From the NCBI GenBank assembly GCA_030760725.1, contig JASWHV010000012.1, positions 47,213,652-47,277,651 on the forward strand: a stretch of DNA of 64,000 nt. The letters are read 5' to 3'. The notes below the pieces were generated by a model, which worked only from the letters and a program-made list of their open reading frames with translations, was not told the DNA's origin and made no database searches. Every line of letters begins with the position of its first letter. The stretch's first letter is position 1. The DNA comes from Neostapfia colusana. Lineage: Eukaryota; Streptophyta; Magnoliopsida; Poales; Poaceae. Positions 44,791 through 57,341 of this stretch are shown piece by piece. Position numbers and translations under genes: made by a program.

Positions 44791-47700
44791 TGTAACACCC
44801 CAAAACCTGTTAAGAGGGGAATTTAAAAATTTTTGGACGTATTGCATGTGGTGCAGAAATTCAAATTCAAATTGGAATTCAAATTCAAATCAAAACAGAA
44901 AAGAAAAAGAAAAAGAAAAAACAAAACCCCCGGCCAGTGGGCCGAAACCCACCAGCCGGCCCGCCATACCCCGAGCCAGCCTGCAGCCGCGCGCCCCTTT
45001 TCCCTCTCACTGACACGCGGGACCCGCCGTCGTCTTCCTCCTCGCGCGCGCTCGGTCGATCCCGGGACTCCTCTCTCTCCCGAATCAAAACTACCCCCGG
45101 AAACCCGCGACCCCAGCCGGATTCTGGTCCCGGACGACTCAAACTCGATCACAACCGACACGCCGCACTCCCTCATCTATATAAACGCCGACATCACCCC
45201 GTTTTCCCCACCCGATCAGCTGTTTTTCCTCCCGGTGAGAACCGAAGCTCCGATCATCGTTTTCTCTCGATCTTTGCTCGGGTTTTCTGATCTAACGCGC
45301 TGATCGTGTTCCACCGCCTCCGGGGAATCACGCAGATGCAGAAAACTCGGTGGTTTGCGCTCTAGGCACATCTCCGACGAGCACCGCAGCGGTTCCACCT
45401 CGGACCTCGACGCCGACCGCCTTCCAGGACCTCCGAGCTCAAGAAAAACCCTGACGTGAGATCCCCGACCTCCCCTCTACCGATCTATGCCATGAAATCC
45501 CAGTTTTAGGAGGTATAGACGAAGATCCGAAGTTCTCCGGCGAGATTGCCGCCTCCCGCCGCCGCGCGCCGCCGGGCAGCGCCGCCCGTGCACGGTCCGA
45601 GCGACGTGGCCGCTTATGCGCCGTCTATTTTAAATCACACGGTAGAATTAAAAACCGCGCGTACCGGTTCAGCGATCTAATCTGAGCCGTCTGTTTTAAA
45701 TCGGACGGTCCACATTAGCCCCGCATTATAAAGGCCGGGATTCTTACACGCTACCCCCTGGGGATCTCGGAAAATACGAGCTAGCCCCGGAAACTTCAGA
45801 TCTAGCCCCTGGAACTTCAGAAATTCATGTAAATTTATTTAAAAATCAGTTTTAGCCCCTGGACTTAATAAAAATTAGGAAAACCTCTCTGTTATGTGCA
45901 GCTAGACCCCTAGAAATTTATGAAATAATATAATAGACCCTGTAGTGGGGTGAGTTTACCTTTTTAACCTTATATGATGTTAAATTTAGGAATTTGAATA
46001 TGTGATTAGGATTTAAAATTTAAAAGGTGAGACAAACACATTGTAAATTCAAATTTAAACTCTCCTAGCACTTGGAAAACTTTAGAATGAGTTAAAAGTA
46101 GATTTTAAGCTGAAATGAATCTGTTTAATTGATGGTTCACATTTATTAGTTATAGGGACACAATTTTAGGTTAGAAAATAATTCTGAAAATTAGTAAAAT
46201 AAATTTAAATTAGTTCACATCAGAGGAGAAGTTCCAAAATATATTATTTAATATTTTAGATCAGAACCTGTTCTGTTTAGATGATATGCCCTACTATTTA
46301 ATATCAAAACTCACTTTTAGGCATAGAAAATAAATCTGGAAAATATAGGAAAATAGGTATGCATAACTAGAAAATGATAAATGAAGTCTCCAAATCCAAA
46401 TACTTCAGTTTAGGATTTGGTAGAAGATCTGAAAACCCATTTGGAGTAGGAAATTACCTTCCATGTAAACTTGGTAGCTAAAGAGTGTATTAAAGAATTT
46501 GTTTAAATTGGAAATTCATATATAGTGTGCAAACAGAAATCTGAATACAAAAGTTAGAAATAATATACATATGTTTAAAAGTGCATGTAGGCTAAAAATC
46601 AACACATCTAGAGTAACCACAACACTTAGAAATGTGAATGACTATCATATGTATGTATGTATGTGTGGAGTGAAAGTGTGAACTAAGTCTTATGGATTGT
46701 TGTTTTCTTTTGCTATTGTGTTGGCATGAGTAGAACCTGCCCCAGAGCAAGTTATCCCCTTCCAAGACCAAGACTTTCCATTCTCAGAGCAGCAAGAAGA
46801 AGGCAAGTGTCCTTGACCACTTTGATCCTATGCTAGGATGTATAGATAGAATTATTTGCATTGTCAATTGAAATATGAAACCCATGCTAGGATGTTTCCC
46901 TAGAATTGCATTTATCTTGTTTCCTTATAGCTTGGGTTGGGATTTGTTTTATTATGTCATTCACTCATATTACTTGTGCTTAGCCATGCTTAGAATGGGA
47001 TAATTGGGATTTGAGATCATCAATTTGTTTACCTTACTCTTGAATGAGATATTATGAGTTATGTAGAGGTAGGGATCGAGGCAAGTTGGATGATTTGGTT
47101 GGTGCTGGGTGCACGAGACTCGGGTTTGTGTTTAGTACTTGCCTGGATCTTAAGGACCGGTTCATGGAGCATGTAACTTGGCTTTACCGTGCCAACCACA
47201 TGCTGAGATGGGGCAGCTTGGCCAATTAATTAGGTGTATTCCCGGCGTAGTATGGTTGTGTTGGATGGTGCGGGGAATAGGAGTCATCTGGACTACCATA
47301 TGAACCGCAAGGCTCAAGAGGGGGCCACTGCAGCGGGGTTGGAGCCTCTTGTATGCTGTTAGAGGTGAAACCTCAGTGGGCCCACGCTCGTCGGGAATCC
47401 CTTTGTAAAGGCTTCATAGTGATCTCCTGGCTACACACTTGGAAAGTGTGAATGTGGTTCGTGGCCACTGGCATTATGGAGGTTCTTTTAGTCCACCCGG
47501 CAACGGAGGATGGAATCACTACATGTGGGTATAGTGGTGCAAACTCTGCAGAGTCAAAACCGTCATGACAGCCGTGCTCATGGTCAAGAGCGGCTTGGAC
47601 TTATTCATGATTAGAGGATGATGAATTTGAATGTTGTGGATGTTAAGCGGGGAGTTTAACATTGGAAATGATGTTATGGTTATTTGATGATGGGATGGGA

Positions 47701-48198
47701 GATTGGGACCATTTCACCTGTGTAGTAATGTAGGTGCTTAATAAGCTAAGGTGGTAGGTAATAATTGCGTAGTGCTTTAACCATGAGTTCAACCTCTCCT
47801 TGTTCTAGCCATGCATGACATAATTTTTCCACACTTGCTGAGTACCAACGGTACTCAAACTTGCATATTTGTTGGTTTAAATTGCTGCTCAGGTCAAGGG
47901 GATGATGTGGTGTTCAATGACCAAGACTTCGGACCCGAAGAAGGATTCTAGGTTCATGGAGTCCCCCGGGCAACGCCTGTGACGGAGCCCACAAGAATAA
48001 TATTCCGCTGCTACTCTATTTACATGTTATGAACTTATTATCGTCCATCGAGACGTATGCTTTGTAAGACATATTTATATTCAACACCTGGCTTGTAATA
48101 AATGATGCTTCACTATTTTTCATCACATGTATGAGAAAATGATTCTGGCATACATGTGATATTCACTCGGTTGTTCTTCGGAGAAACCGGGTATGACA
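44791..48198 (+). repeat. 5' LTR of element B (3408 bp)
   Basis: Starts TGTAACACC and ends GGGTATGACA beside the primer-binding site. A TATATAAAC box lies at about 45178. The first kilobase is G/C-rich and the rest (45800-46650) is A/T-rich. It contains no gene; open frames near 44830-45400 are chance. Confidence 0.88.
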
Positions 48199-48202
48199 TA
48201 AG

Positions 48203-48215
48203 TGGTATCAGGGCC
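48203..48215 (+). other. Primer-binding site of element B
   Basis: TGGTATCAGGGCC, one change from the initiator-Met consensus, four bases after the LTR end. Confidence 0.85.
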
Positions 48216-48418
48216 AAGGTTTCCTGTAGGAACGTGGACCTAGGTAGAAATGGACGTATTTAAGGACCCTATTTTCTTAAAAACTATTTTTACAAAGGTG
48301 TGGGTTGAAAAGTGTTATTTAATGGGGTCACTTTATTCATCTTACCCAAACTTTCATTCAAAATAGGATTTTTGTTTAAAATCTTATCTAACTTAATTTT
48401 AAATACTTTATGTTTTAG

Positions 48419-49188
48419 ATGGTTCGCATGATCCGCACCGCCCGCAAGTCCACGGAGGGAGAGTTCCCGTAGTTGCCTTTGCCCTGAGAGAGGAGAACCG
48501 TCCGGTGACGTACCTCTCCTATGGATTGGCAGTAGGAGGTATGTTGCGCCGTCTTCGACGCATGCTCCAAGCCGCCGGCAATACGGGCAAGCTAATCATA
48601 CACTACAGCTCCACCCGAACCATCCGTGAGAAGCGGGAAGAATGGAGTTCAGAAATGAGGATTATCCACGAAAATCAGCTGCTCAAGATCCACCGCTCTC
48701 CAGCTTGTCGAGCGACACAGGTCGATGCGGAGAAGGATGTCACCTGGGAGGCAATCACCTGCCAGAGTCACATCTATCGTCGCCACCTGGACAGGACTGA
48801 GTACATGTATGTCCTCTAGCGTGAGAGTGGTACAACGGAGTACAAGTACCCGCCAGTGCAGCAGGGGACTTCCCATGAGCACATGGACTTGTGCTTGGAG
48901 GATGCTGCCATGCTCAGCACTCGACTGCAGGAGTGTCAGCAGGAGCTTCAGGATGTACGTGACACTCTGAAGGAGATTGAGGCGTTGCTTCGAGCCAGCT
49001 TGAGGGCGAGAGAAAGAGGAGATGGGAATGAAATGTGTGTCACCATGAATGACACATGGACTCCTGACTCCCTAGATCGCCGGGCGAGCAGGCGTCGCCG
49101 CACTTCTCCACCAGCAGCTTCCCCACCCAAAGCGGAGTCAGAGGGCAGCCGCAATATTGAGGAAGATCCCGAGGAGCCAGCTCAGTGA
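48419..49188 (+). pseudogene. Extra pre-gag ORF of element B with a histone-H3-tail-like N-terminus (degenerate)
   Basis: Starts at 48419, 220 bases after the LTR. The first 17 residues, MVRMIRTARKSTEGEFP, align without gaps to the H3 tail (MARTKQTARKSTGGKAP), with 10 identities including the exact TARKST and the same distance from the start codon. Codon 18 is TAG, and the following sense sequence continues in the +1 frame: LREENRPVTYLSYGLAVG, then a basic region (LRRLRRML), a second stop at 48817-48819, and a coiled-coil-like block at about 48890-49000. The tail is arginine/proline-rich and acidic (RRASRRRRTSPP, EEDPEEPAQ) and stops at 49186-49188. Ancestrally this was probably one protein of about 250 residues. 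Function unknown; H3 mimicry or capture of H3 sequence are inferences. Confidence 0.65.
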
Positions 49189-49507
49189 TACAAGTAGTGT
49201 AGAGTCCTTTCCCTTAGTTTAGCAGATGTCGAGTAGTCGAGTCGTTACCTTAGTTAATGGTGTGATTATGTTTGGTGTGTGACGTGAGTTGTGGAAGCCA
49301 TGGGTAATTGTCCACAACCTCGTCTTTAGGATTGTTTTGCTTTGATGTGTGAACCCCTATGAATTAAGAGTGCATTTATTTTCGCGTAAGACGTGAGACC
49401 CTCAGAAAATGTTAATATAATAAGACCCCATGAATGTTAAGTTTAAACAAGCAAATTGGGAAGTTAATACGTAATGCTTTAAGTTGACATTTGGTTGATC
49501 ATGATAG
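49189..49507 (+). other. Spacer between the extra ORF and gag of element B
   Basis: About 320 bases, no open frame of note. It could hold a second leader or splice site needed to express gag from a downstream ATG; nothing decisive is seen. Confidence 0.5.
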
Positions 49508-50640
49508 ATGGCTGGAAGAGGAAATGGTCGTGGTGCCAACCCCGCCAACAACTACGATGAAGCCGGCAACCCTCACCTTTCCGGAGGGCAAGACAGGGGT
49601 GGTCGTCGGGAAGGAGTTGTTCCCATCCACCAAATGCTTGAAAATCAGAATCAGCTCATCCAGAGCCTGACTCAAGTGGTGGCCAACTTGCACCAAGCTC
49701 CACCTCCACAAGCTGCACCACGCCAACCAAGGTTGAGTGAGTTTCTAGTGACTCAACCTCCAAAGTTTGCAAGTGCTGCTGAACCTCTGGAGGCAGATGA
49801 TTGGCTAAAGACCATTGAGAGCAAGATGAGGATCATACAATGCCAAGGATATGAGAGGGTGCTGTTTGCCTCTCACCAATTGCATGGACCTGCTGCTGAT
49901 TGGTGGACCGCTTACGTGGCCGCCCATCATGACCCTGAGAACATCACTTGGAAAGAGTTCAAGCGTAGCTTCCGCAACCATTACATACCAAGGGGTGAAC
50001 TTAAAAACAAGAGAAAGGAGTTCTTGGGGCTGCAGTAAGGAAACATGACGGTGAGGGAATACCTTACTAAATTCACCCAACTATCCCATTATGCACCACG
50101 GGACATAGAGATTGATGAGCAGAAACAGGACTGCTTTGTGGAAGGACTTACAACGGAAATGCAGTGTGCAATGTCCTCCAATGAGTATGAAGGTTTCCAA
50201 AAGATGGTGGACAGGGCATTTGTGGTAGAAAGGAAGCTGAAGGCATTGGAAAATGAAAACAAGAGGAAGGCGGGATGGTCACACCAAGCCTCGGGTAGCA
50301 ACACCCGCCCACGTCTGATGCAGCAACCCGCAGGGCAGACGAGCCGTGCTGCGGTACCCTACTCAGCACCCAGAGGGTATAACCCGAACTTCAGGCCTCC
50401 GTCAGCACCAGCACAGCCACAACGTCAGTTTGGACAGCAGCCTCGCCCCGCATATCAACCTAGACCAGCAGCACAAGGACCCCCAAACCAACCCCAAGAC
50501 AACAAAGGCTAGGCACCTAAGGTTGGGGTGCAATGCTTTAACTGTGGTGAAGTGGGGCACTACGCCCATAAGTGCCCAAAGAAGAAGCCCGTGCAGCCGC
50601 AACAGCAGAATGTGATGCGAGGACGGGTGAACCACGTGAC
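49508..50640 (+). pseudogene. Element B Gag, two in-frame stops
   Basis: Starts MAGRGNGRGANPANNYDEAG. Capsid: FLVTQPPKFASAAEPLEADD, LFASHQLHGPAADWW, FKRSFRNHYIPRGELKNKR. A TAA at 50036-50038 and a TAG at 50510-50512 interrupt an otherwise single frame; between them lie MTVREYLTKFTQLSHYAPRD and a P/Q-rich segment. The knuckle [14 protein letters not shown] is intact at about 50531. Confidence 0.92.
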
Positions 50641-51110
50641 AATGGAGGAGGCGCAAGAGGCACCCAACGTGGTAGTTGGTAAGTTTCCTGCCAATTTACA
50701 CATTGCAACCCTGTTGTTCGATTCTGGTGCCACCCACTCGTTCATTGCCCAAGGGTTTGTTAAGAAGCATGATCTAGCAACAACACAAATGAACCATATG
50801 CTAGCAGTAAACTCTCCAGGTGGAGAAATAAGGACACGACAAGTGTGTCCCAAGGTGAATCTAGACATTAATGGGGTAGTATTTACTGCCAACCTCATAG
50901 TGATAGATTCACAAGGGATAAATATTATTTTGGGCATGGATTGGTTGACCAAACATAAGGGAATCATCCATTGTTCGACCAGAACGGTGGAACTAACTCA
51001 CCCTAGTGGCACAAGAGTAATGTTCATAACAATACAAGAGCCTAGGAGGGACATTAAATTAAATCAAGTTGAGGTGAAAGTGGAGGAGATCAGGATTATC
51101 AGGGAATATC
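50641..51110 (+). pseudogene. Element B aspartic protease
   Basis: [17 protein letters not shown] carries the catalytic aspartate (about 50716). [30 protein letters not shown] and [15 protein letters not shown] follow. Open, and continuous with RT downstream. Confidence 0.92.
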
Positions 51111-52640
51111 GAGACGTTTTTCCGGAGGAGTTGCCAGGTATGCCTCCCGATCGTGAAGTGGAATTCGCGATTGAGCTAGTTCCTGGAACAACTCCGATAT
51201 ACAAGAGACCTTATCGGATGGACTCCAAGCAGCTGGGAGAACTCAAGGATCATTTAAGAGAATTGACATGGAAGGGGTACACTCGTCCTAGTTCCTCACC
51301 ATGGGGAGCTCCAGTGATATTTGTGCCCAAGAAGGACGGAACCCAAAGGTTATGCGTAGACTACCGTGCCTTGAATGAAGTAACCATCAAGAACAAGTAC
51401 CTATTACCCCGCATTGAAGACTTGTTTGATCAGTTGAGGGGAGCTTGTGTGTTCTCGAAAATTGATCTCAGGTCGGGATACCACCAACTTAAGACAAGGC
51501 AAACTGATATTCCAAAGACAGCTTTCGTATCTCGGTACGGACTGTATGAATACACCGTCATGCCTTTCGGGCTAACTAATGCCCCGACATACTTCATGTA
51601 TCTCATGAACAAGGTATTCATGGAATATCTGGACAAATTTGTGGTGGTTTTCATAGATGACATTCTCGTCTTCTCCAAAGATGAAGAAGAACATGAGAAA
51701 CATCTAAGGTTGGTGTTGCAAAAGCTGAGAGAACACCAACTATATGCCAAGTTGAGCAAGTGTGAGTTTTGGCTGAAGAGAGTTCCCTTTTTAGGACATA
51801 TAATCTCGGAGGGAGGAATCTCCGTAGATCCCGCTAAGATCGAGGATGTACAGAAGTGGAAGACCCCTGGGAATGTCGGGGAAGTTCGAAGCTTCTTAGG
51901 ATTGGCTGAGTATTATCGACGGTTTATCGAGGGTTTCTCCAAGATCTCGAGACCCCTCACCAAACTGTTGGAGAAGGGAATCACATTCACATGGACGCCG
52001 CAGTGCGAGACGAGTTTCCAGGAACTGAAGAAGAGATTGACAACAGCCCCAGTGCTAGTTATGCCAGATATGCAGAAAAACTTTTTGGTGTACTGCGTTG
52101 CCTCTGGAAACGGGTTGGGATGTGTTCTCATGCAAGAGGGGCATGTCGTGGCTTACGCGTCCCGGCAGCTCCGGAAACACGAGAAGAACTATCCTACACA
52201 TGACCTAGAGCTAGCTGCAGTGGTACACGCGTTGAAGATTTGGCGGCATTACTTGATGGGGAAGAGAACAGAGATATATACAGATCATAAGAGCTTAAAG
52301 TACATTTTCACACAGCCAGATCTCAACCTCAGGCAAAGGAGATGGTTAGAGCTAATCAACGACTTTGATGTGGGCATTAACTATCATCCTGGTAAAGCGA
52401 ATGTCTTGGCAGATGCTTTAAGCCGGAAAGTGCAGGTCAATAGGTTGAGCTTGAAGGACATGCCTGTAGAATTGAAGGAAGATGTTATAAAACTCAATCT
52501 ATGTCTGGTGAATAGTGGTGAGGCCATCGCCATGGAAGTGGACTCCACATTAGAGAAAGACATCCTAAATGGTCACAAGAATGACGAGAAGATACAAGAG
52601 ATTAGAGAACTCATCAAGGAAAATAAAGCCCCTGGTTTCA
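51111..52640 (+). pseudogene. Element B reverse transcriptase and RNase H (open, RNase H residue lost)
   Basis: One open frame from knuckle to integrase. [66 protein letters not shown], active site [27 protein letters not shown]. RNase H reads [16 protein letters not shown], where the first catalytic residue of YCDAS is valine; [22 protein letters not shown] and [10 protein letters not shown] are kept. Confidence 0.93.
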
Positions 52641-53169
52641 GAGAGGATGAACAAGGTACGGTGTGGCACGGGAAAAGAATCTGTGTGCCTGAAGTGAAGG
52701 AGATCCGTGAATTGATTTTGAAGGAGGCTCATGATTCCGACTATTCCATTCATCCTAGAAGTACAAAGATGTACCAGGACCTCAAGAGCAGGTATTGGTG
52801 GTATGGATGAAGCAAGATGTCGCGGAACATGTTGCCCTGTGTGACACATGTCAGTTGGTGAAAGCAGAACATCAACGACCCGCGGGATTATTGCAACCAC
52901 TCAAAGTGCCTGAATGGAAATGGGAAGAAATCGATATGGATTTCATAGTGGGACTACCCAGGACCCAATTAGGATATGATTCGATATGGGTCATCCCCGT
53001 GAAAGAAAACTACAGCGGATCCAAGTTGGCAGAATTGTACATGTCAAGAATCGTATGTTTCCATGGAGTGCCAAACAAGATAGTGTCAGATCGAGGGACG
53101 CAGTTCACCTCAAGGTTCTGGCAGAAGTTGCATGAAACCGTGGGAACTAATCTGAATTTTAGTTCTGCC
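52641..53169 (+). pseudogene. Element B integrase, internally deleted and truncated by C
   Basis: The HHCC region ([13 protein letters not shown] ... CDTCQLVKAEHQ) contains a one-base frameshift near 52803. After SIWVI the text jumps to PVKENYSGSKLAEL: about 11 residues including the first catalytic aspartate (VDRL-type segment) are missing. SDRGTQF is present. Element C interrupts at FSSA, before the catalytic glutamate. Confidence 0.92.
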
Positions 53170-56100
53170 TGTCGGGGCCCCGACCTCCATCACGAGGTCG
53201 TGCCGCCTCGCCCGGGGATCGCATTGGGTGGTGCCGTGTTATGCGGCACCGAACAACGCACATATAAGGAACAATGTATTACATAAATCAAAAGCGGAAG
53301 CTTACAAATTGTTCTTTGTAAATAATTGACATAAAATAGCTACAGCGGAAGTCTATAACCAGCGCACGTTGAATAACTACGAAGCACTCGAGAAGAGGTC
53401 CAGCCCGCGGACTCCTCTCGCTAGCAACACGAAGACATGGCAGCGGCTAGGGTTCTCCAAGTGTGACATGACTCGGAAGTTTCCGAGTCTCACCGGAGAA
53501 CCCTCTTTATAGCGTCGAGATTTACCTGCAAAACCACTTATATAGCAAGAGTGAGCACAAAGGCTCAGCAAGACTTAACCGTCTCTCCTAAGGCATGAAA
53601 CTCTACATGAAAGTAACCTAAGACCTATCCTGCAATTTGCGAAAAGACTCGCCTACGAGTTCATCCTTAACTTTCCGATTTTATCCATAATAGTAGTGAC
53701 CTTGCGCCCAGCAACATTGGAACTCCACAATCAAACAAGAAACGTTCATTCCAATGTTACTCGTCCCAAGGTGGAAAATAACTTTAGTTTGCTCTATCTC
53801 TACTTCAAACATGGTTTTCATGCAATTTACAATTATCATAACAGCATTTAAAACTTTGCAAACTATTTCCACACAACTTGATTAACTACGTCACAACACA
53901 GGGAGCAAGTGGTAATCAATAACCGCGATGGATGGTGATTCGAATCAAACACTACCCGGATAACTTGACACATACGCCCGCCTCTGAAGACCCAACTCTG
54001 GCGTCCTTCATTACGTCGTATGTGGCCACCTTTCGCAGGACACTAGACTGTAGAACCGGTCGCGCCGTCTTGGGCTCATAGGTCTAATGAGACGATGTGG
54101 TATGCCTCTACAATCCAGTGAACCTGGTACATCGGTTTCCTGGTTCCCATATATCAGTAAGCATCCGGTACACAACTCAATACTTGCTCCTGGACGCGGC
54201 ATACGCATCGGTCCTTAACCGACACAGGCAGAGCTACTCGGCCAAGACCTCGTCTTGTCGCAGCCTAACCCCTCTGCCCGGTCTCATCTTTAGAAATGTA
54301 AAGTTTAGTTTGCTTCCTATCCCAACCACACTTATGATATTCTGAACTATAGCTCGCGAGTAGTTTCCAACTACTCGTCTTCTACCGGATGTCCTAGCCT
54401 ATTTAGCACGGCCTTATTCTACAGCGATAACACAAGGCTACCCTTGACCTCAGGGATTCATGTTTGGTTATGCAAGTGGAGTATAAAACACCCTTGACCT
54501 AATGCACATACAAACTTTGACCCATAGTAGTGAACAAAGTAAAAACTTTAGAAAACAACTTAAATGCAAACCGGGGCTTGCCTTGGTTTTGCAGGTGACT
54601 AAAGTCAGATAAGTTTGAAGTTAGTTGCTGATGCTGACTTGAAGCTTAATCCCTGCCTTCTTGCTCCTTGATCCAAGCTCCACTTCTTCTTTACTTCTCC
54701 ACGTTTAATCACTACACGTTATGAATATGCATACATGTTTAATTGTAAAACTTTTTACTAACAGATGCTAAAGCAATGTTTAAAACTGGAACTCTGTTTA
54801 AGAATTTAAAATGACACTGGGGTGGTGGTTTGGATGTGTGTTTAAGCACTGTCATCAAGTGAGAAGTGAGGTTCATCACTTGGGTGGGGAATCAACTAAT
54901 GGTTGAACAGAACACTAATGATCCAGGGCTCCGATGGATCTGGGAATTTTCTTGGGAGTTCCTTGTCACAAGAAAGTTCCCTGGACCAAAATTCAGAACA
55001 TTTCACTAATTGGATCACCCAGAACAATTCCCTAAGCATTTAAGCAAAAAGGAATTAATTCTGATTAAATTTGCACTTTCATGCAAATTCAACTGAACTA
55101 TAATTTCATACATAGCTCAGGGAGTATGCATGAATTTTCCTATGATTTTTGGAGCCAAGGAATGCCTAGAACTGAATTTCCAAGTTTTGGAAATCCTCTG
55201 AAAATGTTTCTGTATTTATTTGAATACAGAAACTTGGAATTTGAATTACCCTAACTAAATCAACTCCAAATGAGCTGAAACTTTTACAGGAGTCTCCTAA
55301 TATCCTAAAGAATATCCTGGCAAAATTTGGGGAATTTTGGATGAACCAAACTCCCTCTAAAATTCTTTTGCTGAAAAGTTTTAAAGAATTCTCCAGAATT
55401 TTCTATTGGTTTTCATGCAAATTGGGTTGCATATTTGGATATAGTTTTTCATCCTGAATCCAACCCAATTTGAATCACTAATTTTGGAGCTTCCTAGCAA
55501 AAGTTATGCAGTTCTAAAGTTTGATCTAAATCTGGAATTCAAATTAATTCGGAAAAAGTTTAAACCCTGACTGCGGGCCACAGGGCCATGTGTCGACCGC
55601 TGAAACACGAGCCACACGGGCCACAGAGTATTTCCCTCATTGTCACAGGCAGATCCGCGGCCACAGAAGATCTATTCCCTCGCACCAGAGACTGACGCGT
55701 GGGCCAGCCCCTGTCTTCGTCTTCCTCCGGCTGCCCGCGCTCCCGCGCCGCCGAGCTTGCCGGAGCCCTCGCCGGGAGTGGGTTTCGGTGCTCGGAATTT
55801 GCTGGATATCGCCGCCCCCACGTATTCTCGTACGAGGAACACGTTGCCGGGCTTATCTCAGCTCGACGATGACCGGAAACCTAGGTGCTACGGCGACAGC
55901 GGCGGTGGCCACTCCGGCGATGTCGCTAGGGCGTCATACTACCCCAAACACGTAACCGTCTGCGCGTACAGCACCACCGCACCAAGGAGAAGACGGACCC
56001 AACCGCCGATCTCGCTGGAACTCGCCGGAAATATGACCTCACCGTCGGCCTAGGTCAAAATCCGGCGAAAATCGAAAAACTCGATGAACAGCGGCTCTGC

Positions 56101-57276
56101 TCGATGGTTCTCGGTGGTTCTTGATCCTATGAACGCGCACGGGGGTATAGACGATGTATGCTACATCGTGTGGGGAGTGGTTCAACGTGTGAAACGAATT
56201 CGCTGAGTTTCTCCTCTCGGCTATTATCGTATGTTGTCGGCAAAACTGAAATTCCGGCGAGCACGGTCCATGACACGCTGCCGGCGTTGTTGTGAAGTGA
56301 GAATGTCTACAGGCGCACCTTTTTGCTTTTGTAGCTGGGTGGAAGAAGCCCTGTGGCAGCCGGGCGATGAGTTCTTCCGGCCGGCGGCTCGCAGTGGTGT
56401 CGCTGGAGAAACCGAGCTCTGCGCCGCGTCCCCGTGGAAGAAAACGGCTGTTCTTCGGGCCCAACACCTCGAGGAGGAACCGGCGACGTCGTGGGATAGC
56501 TCAGGTCAGTGTGAGAGCTGCTGAGGCGGCCGGGCGTCGCTGCTCCGATGGGGCGCGGTAGCTGCGGGAGAAACGGCGCTCACGGCAGCAGACACAGGAG
56601 GGGGGAAGCGTGATCAGTTTTTTCCTACGTGCGACAGCCGTTCGGGGTAATATCGGCTGAGGCTGATCGACAGCGCCGGGAGGTGGCAGCAGTGCTGCCG
56701 CGGTGTCGCGCTCCGCTCGGCGGTCACCGGTTCGAGTGTGAACAGAGAAGAAATTTCCTTCGGGAGTAAGTCTCCTCCTCTAACTGACAAGTGGGTCCCA
56801 CTCACTTCTCTCCTAAATATCTCCAAAATTCTAGGCACTTTACAAATTCAACTCTGAGGAACTCAAATTCCAAAGTCGTTTGGCAATTTGACCTGTTTCT
56901 CCTCAGTTTCAAATTTGAATTCAAATTTAGATGAAATTTACATGTCCCTTTGATAATCATATCAAGGCACCTCCAAATTTGCTCAAAATTTGCCTCCTTC
57001 ACAACTTGAACCTAAGGAATTCAAATATGTCCTCTGATCATTGAGTTGGCCATTGTAAACACAACTTTTCCAACAACAGTTTGAATTTCCTCTTTTGAAA
57101 ATGCCCTCTTTCTTTTTGAAATGATCCTCTTAATTCAAACTGAATTCAAAGTTTTATTGCACATGCCCACACTTTCATGAGGAACACAAAAGTTTTTGTA
57201 AGTCCCATTTCTTGCATATAAACTCAACTTTATTCATAGCTCAAGTTTTCTATTTACAAGTTTTGTGACTTTTACA
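53170..57276 (-). repeat. 3' LTR of element C (4107 bp)
   Basis: Starts TGTCGGGGCC and ends CTTTTACA. Internal blocks match the T1 LTR (for example AACTGAATTTCCAAGTTTTG near 55160). No gene inside; small open frames at 55590-56560 are chance in a G/C-rich part. Confidence 0.94.
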
Positions 57277-57310
57277 TTCCCCCCTTAAAAAGAATCTCGT
57301 CCCGAGATTC
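57277..57310 (-). other. Polypurine tract and adjacent hairpin of element C
   Basis: The complement of 57277-57286 reads AAGGGGGGAA. GAATCTCG-TCC-CGAGATTC (57292-57310) is a perfect 8-bp stem with a 3-base loop, equivalent to the one in T1. Confidence 0.85.
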
Positions 57311-57341
57311 ATGATTAAGGACAAGGTGGAGAGGACAACTA

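Noticed and set aside
44833..45398. Open frames up to 156 residues at the start of B's LTR
   Set aside because: Low-complexity K/P/R-rich frames open on both strands inside an LTR; no homology seen.
55590..56561. Open frames of 97-142 residues in C's LTR
   Set aside because: Chance frames in a G/C-rich LTR portion, overlapping on both strands.
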